Notes: generated from the letters alone by a model not told the origin. Positions 7,592 through 16,781 are shown, numbered from the stretch's first letter. The stretch: DNA of 64,000 nt from Rhodocaloribacter sp964552015 (GCA_964552015.1 CAZKFR010000009.1:11473-75472); one strand, 5' to 3'. Made by a program: numbers and translations.

Positions 7592-7735
7592 GATCCGATG
7601 TCGCACCTGGATGATTACGTCCGTACTGCCGGCTCAGAATAGGGCATGGCCGCCACATTGACAATGCCGTGCCATCGAGAAGAACCGTGGCGTGTCCGCG
7701 GGGTATACTTCCCCCCACACCCGTCCTTCTGCCTC

Positions 7736-8224
7736 ATGCCCCTTTCCCGTGTTTTCCCCTCCGGTCGTTGCCTGCTCGGGCTGCTCCCGCTCGTGCTGGC
7801 GGCCTGCACCCTGACCGGCAGCGACCCCGCCCCCGAGGCGCCGGTCTTCGACCCCGTTGCCGGCGCTTACCGCCTCGACCGGGCCTGGCCCGACGGGCTG
7901 CATCAGACGCTCTACCTCTCGACGATGGAGCCGGCCAACGGCGACACGCTCCTGATCCGCTCGGTGGTGACCCACCGCGGTACGGAGCCGGTCGAAGCCA
8001 CCTGGCGGGTCTGCGGGCTGGAACTGACCTCCGAGATCCGTTTCGAGCAAGCGTTCATCCTGTGCGCCGCCTACAGTGCCACCGGCCCCATCGCCCCCGG
8101 CGACACCCTCGTCGCGGTGGACGGCGGCCGCATCCAGGCGTCACCCGGCACCTATCCCCTGACCGTCCAGCACCTGCTCCGCCCGCCCCGCTCCCTCACC
8201 GTCGAGGTGCAGGTACGCCCCTGA
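7736..8224 (+). CDS. Hypothetical lipoprotein
   Basis: The 162-residue product has a lipoprotein signal: MPLSRVF, a hydrophobic core and the lipobox LVLAAC with Cys near residue 23. The rest is a predicted beta-rich domain with two further cysteines (RVCGLEL and FILCAAY) that could form a disulfide. The C-terminal pattern (GDTLLIRSVVTHRGTEPV, IAPGDTLVAV) resembles intracellular-protease-inhibitor BsuPI-like or similar Ig-like folds, but the match is weak. I chose ATG 7736 because it gives a proper signal peptide. The function is unknown. Confidence 0.75.
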   Translation: MPLSRVFPSGRCLLGLLPLVLAACTLTGSDPAPEAPVFDPVAGAYRLDRAWPDGLHQTLYLSTMEPANGDTLLIRSVVTHRGTEPVEATWRVCGLELTSEIRFEQAFILCAAYSATGPIAPGDTLVAVDGGRIQASPGTYPLTVQHLLRPPRSLTVEVQVRP

Positions 8225-8240
8225 CGCGCCGGGGCGTCAG
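8221..8240. terminator. Hairpin spanning two convergent stop codons
   Basis: CTGACGC at 8221-8227 pairs with GCGTCAG at 8234-8240 across a six-base loop. The stem contains both the lipoprotein stop and the gamma-glutamyltransferase stop. No T run follows, so termination is uncertain. Confidence 0.3.
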
Positions 8241-9961
8241 AAGCCGACGGCACGGCCGTTGGGTGCGCGCGTGTCGGCCGCGCCGTAGCGCAGGCCCGTC
8301 TCGGGGTCGATGTAGATGCCGTGGGCGCGACCCTGGTGGGTGCGGAAGCGGAGGCGGTGCCCCATCATCTCGTAGAGCCGCTGCGTGTCCGGCGAGAAGC
8401 CCCACCGCTCGAAGGAGGTCACGTCCGGGAGCCACTGGTGGTGGATGCGCGGGGCCTCCACGGCCTCCCCCACGTTCATGCCGTGATCGATCACGTTGAG
8501 CACCACCTGCAGGACGGTGTTGATGATGGTGCGCCCGCCGGGGCTCCCGATGACCAGCAGGGGCCGCCCGTCTTTCGCCACGATCGTCGGGGTCATGCTC
8601 GAGAGCATCCGCTTGCCGGGCGCCACCCGGTTGGGCGGCGTGCCGATGAGGCCGGTGGTGGTGGTGCGGCCGGGGATGGGGTTGAAGTCGCCCATCTCGT
8701 TGTTGAGCAGGAAACCCGCCCCGTCGACCACCATGCGCGAGCCGTAGCTGTACTCGAGCGTGTACGTGAGTGAGACGGCGTTGCCGGCGGCATCGACCAC
8801 GGAGAAGTGGGTGGTCTCCTCGCTCTCGTAGGCCAGGTAGGCATCGTTGAAGCGGGCCGAGTCGCTCTCGGAGGCTTTGAACAGATCGATCGTGTGGCGC
8901 AGCTCGCGCGCGTAGTCCTTCGAGGTGAGCCGCTCGACGGGCATGTCCGGGTTGAAGTCGGGATCGCCCAGGTAGCGGGCGCGGTCGGCGTAGGCGCGGC
9001 GCATGGCTTCGGTGAGCAGGTGCAGGTAGAGGGCGCTGTTGTGGCCGATGGCCTTCAGGTCGAAGCCTTCGAGGATGTTGAGCATCTCGGTGAGGGCCAC
9101 CCCGCCGGAGCTGGGCGGGGCCATGGCGTAGACGTCGTAGCCCCGGTACGTGCCGTGGATGGGCGGCTGCTCGACGGCCTCGTAGCGGGCCAGGTCCTCC
9201 TCGGTGATGAGGCCCCCGTGGCGGCGCATGAAGTCGGCCAGCAGGCGGGCCGTCTCGCCCCGGTAGAAGCCGTCGCGTCCCTGGTCGCGGATGCGGGCCA
9301 GCGTCCGGGCCAGGTCGGGCTGCCGGAGGATCTCGCCGGGCTCGTACGGCTCGGTACCTCCCTTGAGGAAGGCCCGGCGGGTGGCCTCGTAGCGCGGGTC
9401 GCCCGCGAGCGTCGTCAGGTGCTCCATGAAGTCGACCAGGTCCCAGGGCACGGGGTAGCCGTCGGCCGCCAGGCGCACGGCAGGCTCGACGAGGTCGGCC
9501 CAGGGGAGCGACCCCAGGCGCTGGTGGGCCAGCCACAGCCCCGCCACCGTGCCGGGCACCCCCACCGAGAGCGGTCCCTCGTGGTTGGCGTTGTCGCGGA
9601 TCTCGCCGCGCTCGTCGAGGAACATGGTCTCGGTGGCGGCCAGCGGCGCCTTCTCGCGGAAGTTGAACGAGGTGACCGTCCCGTCGGCGCCGTGATAGAC
9701 CAGGAAGCCGCCGCCCCCGATGTTGCCCGCCGACGGGTGGACGACCGCCAGCGCGAAGGCCGTGGCCACGGCCGCATCGACGGCATTGCCGCCGCGCCGG
9801 AGCACGTCGGCCCCCACCTCGGAGGCCAGGTAGTGGCTGCTGACCACCATCCCCTGACGGGCCGGCACAGGGATACGACCGGCCTGTCCATCCACCCGGG
9901 AAGGCATCCACCCGGCCCAGACCACCAGCAGGGCCGTCAGAAACGTTGAAATTCTCTGCAT
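8237..9961 (-). CDS. ggt: Gamma-glutamyltransferase, secreted proenzyme
   Basis: This enzyme hydrolyses or transfers the gamma-glutamyl group of glutathione and related peptides in the periplasm. The 574-residue proenzyme has a signal peptide (to about residue 25), an N-terminal block VVSSHYLASEVGADVLRRGG, and the autocleavage site Thr-Thr-His at 383-385, where Thr383 becomes the N-terminal nucleophile of the small subunit. GSPGGRTIINTVLQV and MTPTIV are also typical. The size matches the family. It is divergent from hutG; glutamate release links both. Confidence 0.95.
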   Translation of the reverse strand: MQRISTFLTALLVVWAGWMPSRVDGQAGRIPVPARQGMVVSSHYLASEVGADVLRRGGNAVDAAVATAFALAVVHPSAGNIGGGGFLVYHGADGTVTSFNFREKAPLAATETMFLDERGEIRDNANHEGPLSVGVPGTVAGLWLAHQRLGSLPWADLVEPAVRLAADGYPVPWDLVDFMEHLTTLAGDPRYEATRRAFLKGGTEPYEPGEILRQPDLARTLARIRDQGRDGFYRGETARLLADFMRRHGGLITEEDLARYEAVEQPPIHGTYRGYDVYAMAPPSSGGVALTEMLNILEGFDLKAIGHNSALYLHLLTEAMRRAYADRARYLGDPDFNPDMPVERLTSKDYARELRHTIDLFKASESDSARFNDAYLAYESEETTHFSVVDAAGNAVSLTYTLEYSYGSRMVVDGAGFLLNNEMGDFNPIPGRTTTTGLIGTPPNRVAPGKRMLSSMTPTIVAKDGRPLLVIGSPGGRTIINTVLQVVLNVIDHGMNVGEAVEAPRIHHQWLPDVTSFERWGFSPDTQRLYEMMGHRLRFRTHQGRAHGIYIDPETGLRYGAADTRAPNGRAVGF

Positions 9962-10057
9962 GGTCGCGCGTGGCTACATGGATTCGTATGTTTCGAAGCG
10001 CAATCTACGCCTTCCCTCTTATTGTTGCACAAGCGTTGTGCGGCACGATACGGTGCG

Positions 10058-10852
10058 ATGACCCTCTTTACCCTGACCCCCGGCGACCGCCCGCTGCTCG
10101 TGAGCCTGCCTCATGCCGGGCTCTACGTCCCTCCGGAGATCCGCCGGCGCTTCACCGAACCCGCACAGGCCCTGCCGGACACCGACTGGCACGTCGACCG
10201 GCTCTACGACCGCGTGCTCGACCTCGGCGTGAGTGTGCTGGCGGCCACGCATTCCCGCTACGTGATCGACCTGAACCGCCCCCCGGACGACACCCCGCTC
10301 TATGCCGGTGCCACCACCGGCCTGTGTCCGCTGACCCTGTTCGACGGCACCCCGCTCTACCGCCCGGGCCTGCAGCCCGACGCCGCCGAGCGCCAGGAGC
10401 GGCTGCACCGGTACTGGGAACCCTACCACCAGGCCCTGGCCGGCGAACTGGCCCGCCTGCGCGACCTGCACGGCTTTGCCCTCCTGCTCGACGCCCACTC
10501 CATCCGCCCCGTCATCCCCCGCCTCTTCGAGGGTGTGCTTCCCGACCTGAACCTCGGCACGAACGACGGGCGGAGTGCCGCCCCCTCCCTCATCCGACGG
10601 GCCGAGGACGCCCTCCGGCAGACCAACGGGTACACCTACGTGCGCGACGGGCGCTTCAAGGGCGGCTACATCACGCGGCACTACGGCACACCGGACACCG
10701 GCATCCACGCGCTGCAACTCGAACTCGCACAGACCACCTACATGGACGACGGCCCGCCGTTTGCCTATCACCCGGAACGAGCGGATCGCCTCCGGGGTGT
10801 CCTGCATCGCCTCGTGGCCACGCTGCTGACGTGGACCCCGGACGTCCTCTGA
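10058..10852 (+). CDS. hutG: N-formylglutamate deformylase (amidohydrolase)
   Basis: This enzyme splits N-formylglutamate to formate and glutamate, the last step of the five-step histidine route. The family pattern is complete: SLPHAGLYVPPEI near residue 17, DTDWHVDRLYD, the segment YVIDLNRPPDD, LLLDAHSIRP, and GGYITRHYG with metal-binding residues. The length of 264 residues is usual. ATG 10058 is chosen over an in-frame start 12 codons upstream because the family begins at MTLFTLTPGDRPLLV. hutF follows after a 43-base spacer containing a tandem repeat. Confidence 0.93.
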   Translation: MTLFTLTPGDRPLLVSLPHAGLYVPPEIRRRFTEPAQALPDTDWHVDRLYDRVLDLGVSVLAATHSRYVIDLNRPPDDTPLYAGATTGLCPLTLFDGTPLYRPGLQPDAAERQERLHRYWEPYHQALAGELARLRDLHGFALLLDAHSIRPVIPRLFEGVLPDLNLGTNDGRSAAPSLIRRAEDALRQTNGYTYVRDGRFKGGYITRHYGTPDTGIHALQLELAQTTYMDDGPPFAYHPERADRLRGVLHRLVATLLTWTPDVL

Positions 10853-10892
10853 CCCCAGACGCTTCGACCGCTAACCCCAGACGCTTCGACCG
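10852..10892 (+). repeat. Tandem 19-bp direct repeat between hutG and hutF
   Basis: ACCCCAGACGCTTCGACCG occurs at 10852-10870 and again, without mismatch, at 10874-10892, a 22-base period. The first copy begins with the last base of the hutG stop codon and the second ends three bases before the hutF start at 10896. Confidence 0.85.
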
Positions 10893-10895
10893 GAC

Positions 10896-12293
10896 ATGGC
10901 TGGTATGCGCCTGCGCGAACTCTTCTGCCCCGTGGCCCTGCTGCCCGACGGCTGGGCCCGCAACGTCCTGCTCAAGTTCGACGACGAGGGCTGGATCCTG
11001 TCGGTGCGTACGGGCGTGGCGACGTGGCCGCCGTTCGTGGCCGCCGGCCCGGTCCTGCCCGGCATGCCGAACCTACACTCGCACGCTTTCCAGCGGGCCC
11101 TGGCGGGCCTGACCCAGACGGCCTCGCCCGACGGGGACGACGACTTCTGGACCTGGCGGGAGACGATGTATGCGTTCGTCGAACGCCTCCAGCCCGAGGA
11201 CGTCGAGGTCATCGCCGAGCAGACCTACCTGACCATGCTCCGCAGCGGCTACACCGCCGTGGGCGAGTTCCACTACCTGCACCACCAGCCGGATGGCACC
11301 CCGTACGACGACCGGGCCGAACTGGCGCGGCGCATCGTAGCGGCCGCCCGGCGCACCGGCATCGGCCTCACGCTCCTGCCCGTGCTCTACAGCCACGGCG
11401 GCTTCGGCGGGCAGCCGGCTACCCCGCGCCAGCGGCGCTTCCTGAACGACCTCGACGGGTTCTCCGCCCTGCTCGAGGACGTGGCCGCCCTCTGTACGGG
11501 CGACCCCCAGTTGCGGTACGGGATGGCCCCGCACTCGCTGCGGGCCGTCACCGAAGCCGAGCTGACCGAGGCGCTGCGCCGGCTCGATGCCCTGGACGAG
11601 GAGGCCCCCGTCCACATCCACGTGGCCGAGCAGATGAAGGAGGTGATGGACTACCTCCTGTGGAGCGGACAGCGTCCGGTGGCCTGGTTGCTCGACCACG
11701 CCCCTGTCTCGGCGCGGTGGTGTCTGGTCCATGCCACCCACATGATGCCCGAAGAGACAGCGGCGCTGGCCGCCTCCGGCGCCGTGGCCGGCCTCTGCCC
11801 CACCACCGAGGCCGACCTGGGCGACGGCCTTTTTCCCATCCTGGACTACCTGCGCCACCGGGGCCGCCTCGGCATCGGCTCGGACAGCCACACACTCATC
11901 GCCCCCTCCGACGAACTGCGCCTCCTCGAATACGGCCAGCGTCTCTCCCGGCAGCGGCGCAACGTCCTGCGCCTGCCGGACCGTACCTCCGTGGGCCGCA
12001 GCCTCTACGAAGCCGCCCTCGACGGGGGCGCACAGGCCCTGGGCCGCCCGCTCGGACGCCTCGCACCGGGCTTCCGCGCCGACCTGATCATCCTCGACGG
12101 CGACGACCCGCTGCTCTATGGCAAGACGGACGACGCCATCCTCGACACGTACGTCTTCTCCGGCGGCCCCGCGCTCGTGCGGGACGTCATCGTCGGCGGG
12201 CGGCTGGTCGTCCGCGACCGGCACCACCCCGACCAGGAGGCCGTCGCCGTCCGGTACCGCCACACGATGGAACGCCTCCTCCGCGATGGGTGA
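10896..12293 (+). CDS. hutF: N-formimino-L-glutamate deiminase
   Basis: HutF hydrolyses N-formimino-glutamate to N-formylglutamate and ammonia, feeding HutG directly upstream. The product belongs to the amidohydrolase superfamily. Metal ligands are seen in MPNLHSHAFQRAL (HxH), HIHVAEQ, LVHATHM and the GSDSHT aspartate near the C-terminal third. The length of 465 residues is typical. The start may be ATG 10896 or ATG 10905 (MRLRELFCP). hutH, hutU and hutI are not in this window, so the pathway must be completed elsewhere. Confidence 0.93.
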   Translation: MAGMRLRELFCPVALLPDGWARNVLLKFDDEGWILSVRTGVATWPPFVAAGPVLPGMPNLHSHAFQRALAGLTQTASPDGDDDFWTWRETMYAFVERLQPEDVEVIAEQTYLTMLRSGYTAVGEFHYLHHQPDGTPYDDRAELARRIVAAARRTGIGLTLLPVLYSHGGFGGQPATPRQRRFLNDLDGFSALLEDVAALCTGDPQLRYGMAPHSLRAVTEAELTEALRRLDALDEEAPVHIHVAEQMKEVMDYLLWSGQRPVAWLLDHAPVSARWCLVHATHMMPEETAALAASGAVAGLCPTTEADLGDGLFPILDYLRHRGRLGIGSDSHTLIAPSDELRLLEYGQRLSRQRRNVLRLPDRTSVGRSLYEAALDGGAQALGRPLGRLAPGFRADLIILDGDDPLLYGKTDDAILDTYVFSGGPALVRDVIVGGRLVVRDRHHPDQEAVAVRYRHTMERLLRDG

Positions 12294-12392
12294 GGCGATA
12301 GCGAGGTTGGGAGGCGAAGGGCCGGACGCCTGTCATATGGCGGGGCGCCGCCGGCGACCCATGAACGAAACGGCTGGCAGAAGGACCGGCGC

Positions 12393-12926
12393 ATGGACCC
12401 ACACCTGCGGGCAGAACTGGAACGGCACCACCGGGACGCCTACGGCTGGGCGTTGGCCTGCTGTGCCCACGATCCCGACCTGGCCGAGGACGTCCTGCAG
12501 ACGACCTACCTGAAGGTGCTCGAAGGGAAAGCCCGCTACGACGGCCGTGCGGCGTTTCGGACATGGCTCTTTGCCGTCATCCGGAACACAGCCATCGACG
12601 CCCTGCGGCGCCGGCGCACACGGCGCCTGAGCCTGCGCCGCCTGGCCCTGCGGCAGCCCCCGGACGCGCACGTCCTCCCCGAGGACGATGCGGCCCTCGG
12701 GCACGAGGAGGCCGAGCGGTTCCGGGCCCTGCTGAAGCGCCTGCCGGCCCGCCAGCGCGAAGTGCTCCACCTGGTCTTCTACCATGACCTGACCATCGCC
12801 GAAGCCGCCCGGGTGATGGGCGTCGGGCTGGGATCGGCCCGCACCCACTACGAACGCGGTAAACAACGCCTCCGGCAATGGCTAACCCCCAACGAGCATG
12901 AACCCGAACGACGCTCCGCTCCGTGA
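12393..12926 (+). CDS. ECF-type RNA polymerase sigma factor
   Basis: The 177-residue product has sigma region 2 (DPDLAEDVLQTTYLKVLEG, then FRTWLFAVIRNTAIDALRRRRTRR) and region 4 (LPARQREVLHLVFYHDLTIAEAARVMG, then GSARTHYERGKQRLRQWL). This two-domain form without region 3 is typical of extracytoplasmic-function factors that respond to envelope signals. The next gene overlaps it by 29 bases and encodes a short membrane protein, and a Spy/CpxP-like periplasmic protein follows. The layout resembles envelope-stress or metal-response modules. Confidence 0.93.
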   Translation: MDPHLRAELERHHRDAYGWALACCAHDPDLAEDVLQTTYLKVLEGKARYDGRAAFRTWLFAVIRNTAIDALRRRRTRRLSLRRLALRQPPDAHVLPEDDAALGHEEAERFRALLKRLPARQREVLHLVFYHDLTIAEAARVMGVGLGSARTHYERGKQRLRQWLTPNEHEPERRSAP

Positions 12927-13260
12927 CGCCTTCCGCGCGCTCCGCGCCGAGGACCACCGCCGGGCTCCCGGCTTCGAGGAGGTGCTGGCACGGCCCCGGC
13001 CGCCCGCCCGCGTGATCCCCCTGGCGTCCCTGGCCGCGGCAGCGGCCGTGGTGCTGCTTCTGGCCGTAGGGCTCTGGTTGTGGCCCCGCCCCGGCCGCGA
13101 CACGCCGGACGACCTTTTCGCCTGGCAGTCGCCCACGGACGTGCTGCTCGCCTGGCCGCTCGAACCACCTCCGGACGAAGCCCCGCTTCCGCCCCTCGAC
13201 GCCTGGGAAGCCCCCACAGACTTCCTCCTGGCCCCGCCCGTCGACCCCGGCGCCCTCTGA
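12898..13260 (+). CDS. Short single-pass membrane protein, putative anti-sigma factor
   Basis: The 120-residue product has a cytoplasmic N-terminus of about 38 residues (LRDAFRALRAEDHRRAPGFEEVL), one membrane helix at about 40-60 and a Pro/Asp-rich outer tail ending at residue 120. It contains no zinc-binding HxxxCxxC. Size, topology and the 29-base overlap with the sigma gene suggest that it restrains the sigma factor. That is inference from context; no anti-sigma family was recognised. Confidence 0.65.
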   Translation: MNPNDAPLRDAFRALRAEDHRRAPGFEEVLARPRPPARVIPLASLAAAAAVVLLLAVGLWLWPRPGRDTPDDLFAWQSPTDVLLAWPLEPPPDEAPLPPLDAWEAPTDFLLAPPVDPGAL

Positions 13261-13307
13261 CCGGCCCTCACCCCCAACGTCTCACGTTCAACACCCTGAA
13301 GATACCG

Positions 13308-13754
13308 ATGAAACGTTTGTCTATCCTGATGCTCCTCCTGCTGGCCGGTGTCGGCCCGTCCCACAGCCAGCCCGGCAACGCCCCTGCCCGCGACGCCGAC
13401 CCGCTCCGGCAGTTCTTTTTCTCGCCGGAGCTCGTCACGCGCCATCAGGAGGCGCTGAACCTGAGCGAGGACCAGCGCGAGGCGCTCAAGAAGGAGGCCG
13501 TCGCCGCCCAGACGCGGTACGTGAGCCTCCAGTGGGAGCTGCGGGAAGCCGTGCAGGCCCTCCGCGACGTGCTGGCCGGCGACACGGTCGACGAGGAGGA
13601 AGCCGTCGACCGCCTCCACCGGGTGCTCGACCTCGAGCGGGAGATCAAGGAGACCCAGCTCCGCCTCGGCGTGCGCATCCGCAACCTGCTCACCCCCGAG
13701 CAGCGTCGCCGCCTCATGCAACTCCGGCGCGAGCGCCGACAGGACCGTCCCTGA
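13308..13754 (+). CDS. Spy/CpxP-like periplasmic protein
   Basis: This 148-residue protein has a signal peptide (MKRLSILMLLLLAGVGPSHS) and a long charged helical body. It has two LTxxQ-like motifs, LNLSEDQREALKK near residue 50 and LLTPEQRRRLMQL near 125, the hallmark of the Spy/CpxP/ZraP group. Members act as periplasmic chaperones or metal sensors that feed back on envelope-stress signalling. It is the third gene of a sigma / anti-sigma-like / Spy-like set, 47 bases after the second gene. Confidence 0.8.
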   Translation: MKRLSILMLLLLAGVGPSHSQPGNAPARDADPLRQFFFSPELVTRHQEALNLSEDQREALKKEAVAAQTRYVSLQWELREAVQALRDVLAGDTVDEEEAVDRLHRVLDLEREIKETQLRLGVRIRNLLTPEQRRRLMQLRRERRQDRP

Positions 13755-13768
13755 AGGATCCGCCCGAC

Positions 13769-15370
13769 CTACCAGAACATGATGTAGAGCCCGGCCGTGA
13801 TGGCCAGGATGCCGAACGAGGCGGCCGCAAAGATGGGGTCGGTCTTGAACAGGGTCCGGTCCAGCGGAATGCCGTTCGGGCTGTCCTGGCCTTTCCCCTC
13901 GGCATACGAGATGCCCACGATGAGCGCCACCGACACCAGGAAGGTGACCCCCATCCGGTCGAGGAACGGCAGCGAGGGTAGCAGCACCTTCATCAGCACC
14001 GAGAGCGGGATGCTCAGCAGGGCCGAGACGAGCGCCGCGTTGGCCGTGGCCTTCTTCCAGAACAGCCCCATGATGAAGATGGCCAGCACGCCGGGGCTCA
14101 CCATGCCCGTGTACTCCTGGATGTACTGGAAGACCTGATCGAGCGAGGCCAGCTGCGGTGCCAGCAGCGCGGCGATGACCATGCACGTCAGCGCCACGAT
14201 GCGGCCCACCCGTACCAGTTCCGTCTCGGAGGCGTCCTGCTTGACATAGTGCCGGTACAGGTCCATCGTAAAGATGGTCGAGGTGCTGTTCATCATCGAA
14301 GCCAGCGACGACACGATGGCCGCGATCAGGGCGGCGAAGGTGAGCCCCTTCAGGCCGGGACCGACGTACGTGTTCAGCAGCCACGGATAGGCCTCGTCGC
14401 CGCGCGTGATGGGGGCGTCGAGCGCATAGGCCACGATGCCGGGGATGACCACGATCAGCGGGAGGAGGAGCTTCAGGAAGCCGGCGAAGGCCACGCCCCG
14501 TTGCGCTTCCTTCAGGTCCTTGGCCGCCAGCGCGCGCTGGATGATGTACTGGTTACACCCCCAGTAGAACAGGTTGGCGACCCACATCCCCCCCAGCAGG
14601 ACGCTCAGGCCCGGCAACAGGTCGTAGGCATCCTGCGTGGCCCCGGTATCGTCGGTGTAGAGCAGTTCGCCCCGGTAGAGGATCATGTTGAAGCGGTCGC
14701 CGGCTTCGGCCAGCAGCTTGGAGAAGCCGGCGATGGCCCCCTCGCCCCCGCTGAAGGCATCCAGCGCCAGGTAGGTCGTCAGCAGCCCGCCGCCGACCAG
14801 GAAGACCACCTGCACCACGTCGGTCCAGGCCACCGCCTTGAGCCCTCCGTAGAGGCTGTAGACGGTCGCAAAGAGGGCCAGGCCGACGATGCCCCAGCCC
14901 AGCGGCACCCCCATGATGCCCTCCATGGCCAGCGCCCCCAGGTAGAGCACGCTCGTCAGGTTGACGAACACATAGACCAGCAGCCAGAACACCGCCAGCA
15001 GCGTCCGCACACGCGTGTCGTAGCGGATCTCCAGAAACTGCGGCATCGTGTAGATGCCCTTGTTCAGGTAGATCGGCAGAAACAGCCAGGCCACCAGGAG
15101 CAGCGTCACGGCCGCCATCCACTCGTAGGTGGCGATGGCCAGACCGAGCCGGAAGCCCGACCCCGACATCCCGATAAACTGTTCGGCGGAAATGTTCGAG
15201 GCGATGAGCGAGGCCCCGATGGCCCACCACGGCAGCGACTTGCTCGCCAGGAAATAGTCCTTGGTGTCCTTCTTGTGGCCTTTCTTCTCGCGTGAGACCA
15301 ACAGCCCGATGGTGACGATCAGCACCACGTAGCCACCGAAGACGAGGTAATCGATGGTGGAGAAGTTCAT
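13769..15370 (-). CDS. Sodium/solute symporter, SGLT family
   Basis: The 533-residue protein has about 14 hydrophobic segments and SSS-family features: DYFLASKSLPWWAIGASLIASNISAEQFIGMSGSG in TM1-TM2 with the sodium-site region, YGGLKAVAWTDVVQ, and SSLASMMNSTSTIFTMDLY in TM8-9. The pattern is close to vSGLT-type sugar or galactose transporters, which fits a polysaccharide degrader, but the substrate is not fixed by sequence. The gene has its own upstream gap of 166 bases and is convergent with the Spy-like gene. Confidence 0.9.
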   Translation of the reverse strand: MNFSTIDYLVFGGYVVLIVTIGLLVSREKKGHKKDTKDYFLASKSLPWWAIGASLIASNISAEQFIGMSGSGFRLGLAIATYEWMAAVTLLLVAWLFLPIYLNKGIYTMPQFLEIRYDTRVRTLLAVFWLLVYVFVNLTSVLYLGALAMEGIMGVPLGWGIVGLALFATVYSLYGGLKAVAWTDVVQVVFLVGGGLLTTYLALDAFSGGEGAIAGFSKLLAEAGDRFNMILYRGELLYTDDTGATQDAYDLLPGLSVLLGGMWVANLFYWGCNQYIIQRALAAKDLKEAQRGVAFAGFLKLLLPLIVVIPGIVAYALDAPITRGDEAYPWLLNTYVGPGLKGLTFAALIAAIVSSLASMMNSTSTIFTMDLYRHYVKQDASETELVRVGRIVALTCMVIAALLAPQLASLDQVFQYIQEYTGMVSPGVLAIFIMGLFWKKATANAALVSALLSIPLSVLMKVLLPSLPFLDRMGVTFLVSVALIVGISYAEGKGQDSPNGIPLDRTLFKTDPIFAAASFGILAITAGLYIMFW

Positions 15371-15536
15371 GGCAATGACGGCTTGCTGATGATAGGAAAG
15401 CAGGCCCGGAAGCCCTGCCGGCGCGGGAAAATAGCGCTTCGCCCCGGGAATTGAAACCCTTTTCAGAGCATGCCGGGAACGAAGCGCTTCCAGCCTGAAA
15501 AAACCGCTACGTTCGCGAAGGACCGTTCGAGCGTGC

Positions 15537-16781
15537 TCAGTCCGCCTCGCCTTCGGCCTGCATGGCGCGGGCCACGCGCTCGACCTCCCGCCAGACGCGC
15601 AGCAGGTTGCCGCTCCAGAGCTGGGCGATCTGCGCTTCGGTATACCCGCGCCGCACCAGTTCTCGCGTTACGTTGAACGTCTCGGAAGCATCCTGCCAGC
15701 CCCGGATACCGCCCCCCCCGTCGAAGTCGGAGCTAATGCCGACATGGTCGATGCCGATCAGGTTGACGGCATAGTCGATGTGGTCCACGAAGTCGCTCAC
15801 GTCGGGGCCGGGCCAGCGCGCCTCGATCTCGTCCATGCGGGCGCGGTAGACGGCCCGGGCCGAGTCGGAGAGGGCCTGCCAGGCGGCGAACCCGGTGATC
15901 CCCATCTCTTCGCGCAGCGCTTCCACCGCGGCTACCTTTTCGGGCGGGTCGGCTTTCACGTAGGCGTCGAGCGCCACAATGTGAATCACGCCTCCGTTCT
16001 CTTTGAGCGCCCGGAGCTGCTCGTCGTCCATGTTGCGCGGATGGTCGGCCAGCGCCCGCACGCTCGAATGCGAGGCTATGACGGGTGCACGCGACACGCG
16101 GACGGCATCGAGCATGGCCGCCTTCGAGATGTGCGAGACGTCGACCATGATGCCCAGGCGGTTCATCTCCCGGACGACCTCCTCGCCGAACGGGCTCAGT
16201 CCCCCGTGCTCGGCCTCGGCGTCCCCCAGGTCGGGCTGCGGCTGGGCCGAGTCGGCGATGTCGTTGTGGCCGTTGTGCGCCAGCGTGATGTACCGGGCTC
16301 CCAGGTCGTAATATTTTTTCAGGAGCGAAAGATCTTTCCCGATGACGTACCCGTTCTCGATGCCGATGGCTGCCACCAGCTTCCCTTCCCGGTGGATGCG
16401 CTCCACGTCATCGGCCGTATAGGCCAGCGCGATGCGGTCCGGATACATCTCTTCGGCCATGCGGTGGATGGCGTCGAACTTGATCATCGCGTCGGCCTTG
16501 GCCTTTTCATAGTTCTCCGGCGTGCGGGCCGTCTGCCCCACGTAGACGATGAAGAAGGCCGCATCCAGCCCGCCCTCCTCCATCTTCAGCAGGTTCACCT
16601 GCCGGTCGGCGTCGAGCGGGTCCACCTCGTCGGTGGCAAAGTTGAAGGGAATGTCGGCGTGCGTGTCGAGGGTGAGTACACGCTCGTGGATCGCACGGGC
16701 CTGTTCGAGGAGGGCCTCCTCCCCCCGATCACAGCCCGCCATCAGGACGGCCAGCAGCGCCAGCCCGGTCAGTACGCGCAT
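15537..16781 (-). CDS. Membrane dipeptidase-like lipoprotein (peptidase M19)
   Basis: M19 enzymes are zinc dipeptidases with a TIM barrel. Seen here are LTLDTHADIPF (HxD metal site), IGIENGYVIG with the bridging Glu, ITLAHNGHND, GIMVDVSHIS and VIASHSS (metal His), and IGIDHVGISSDFDG near the end. A lipoprotein signal (LAVLMAGC) precedes Cys16, so it is anchored to a membrane facing the periplasm or outside. ATG 16781 is used because longer forms add non-homologous sequence before the signal peptide. It lies 55 bases downstream of the barrel gene at 16837 and is probably cotranscribed with it. Confidence 0.9.
   Translation of the reverse strand: MRVLTGLALLAVLMAGCDRGEEALLEQARAIHERVLTLDTHADIPFNFATDEVDPLDADRQVNLLKMEEGGLDAAFFIVYVGQTARTPENYEKAKADAMIKFDAIHRMAEEMYPDRIALAYTADDVERIHREGKLVAAIGIENGYVIGKDLSLLKKYYDLGARYITLAHNGHNDIADSAQPQPDLGDAEAEHGGLSPFGEEVVREMNRLGIMVDVSHISKAAMLDAVRVSRAPVIASHSSVRALADHPRNMDDEQLRALKENGGVIHIVALDAYVKADPPEKVAAVEALREEMGITGFAAWQALSDSARAVYRARMDEIEARWPGPDVSDFVDHIDYAVNLIGIDHVGISSDFDGGGGIRGWQDASETFNVTRELVRRGYTEAQIAQLWSGNLLRVWREVERVARAMQAEGEAD

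Noticed and set aside
7658..7709. TTGACA at 7658 with TATACT at 7704 as a promoter for the lipoprotein gene
   Set aside because: The spacing of 40 bases is far too long for a -35/-10 pair.
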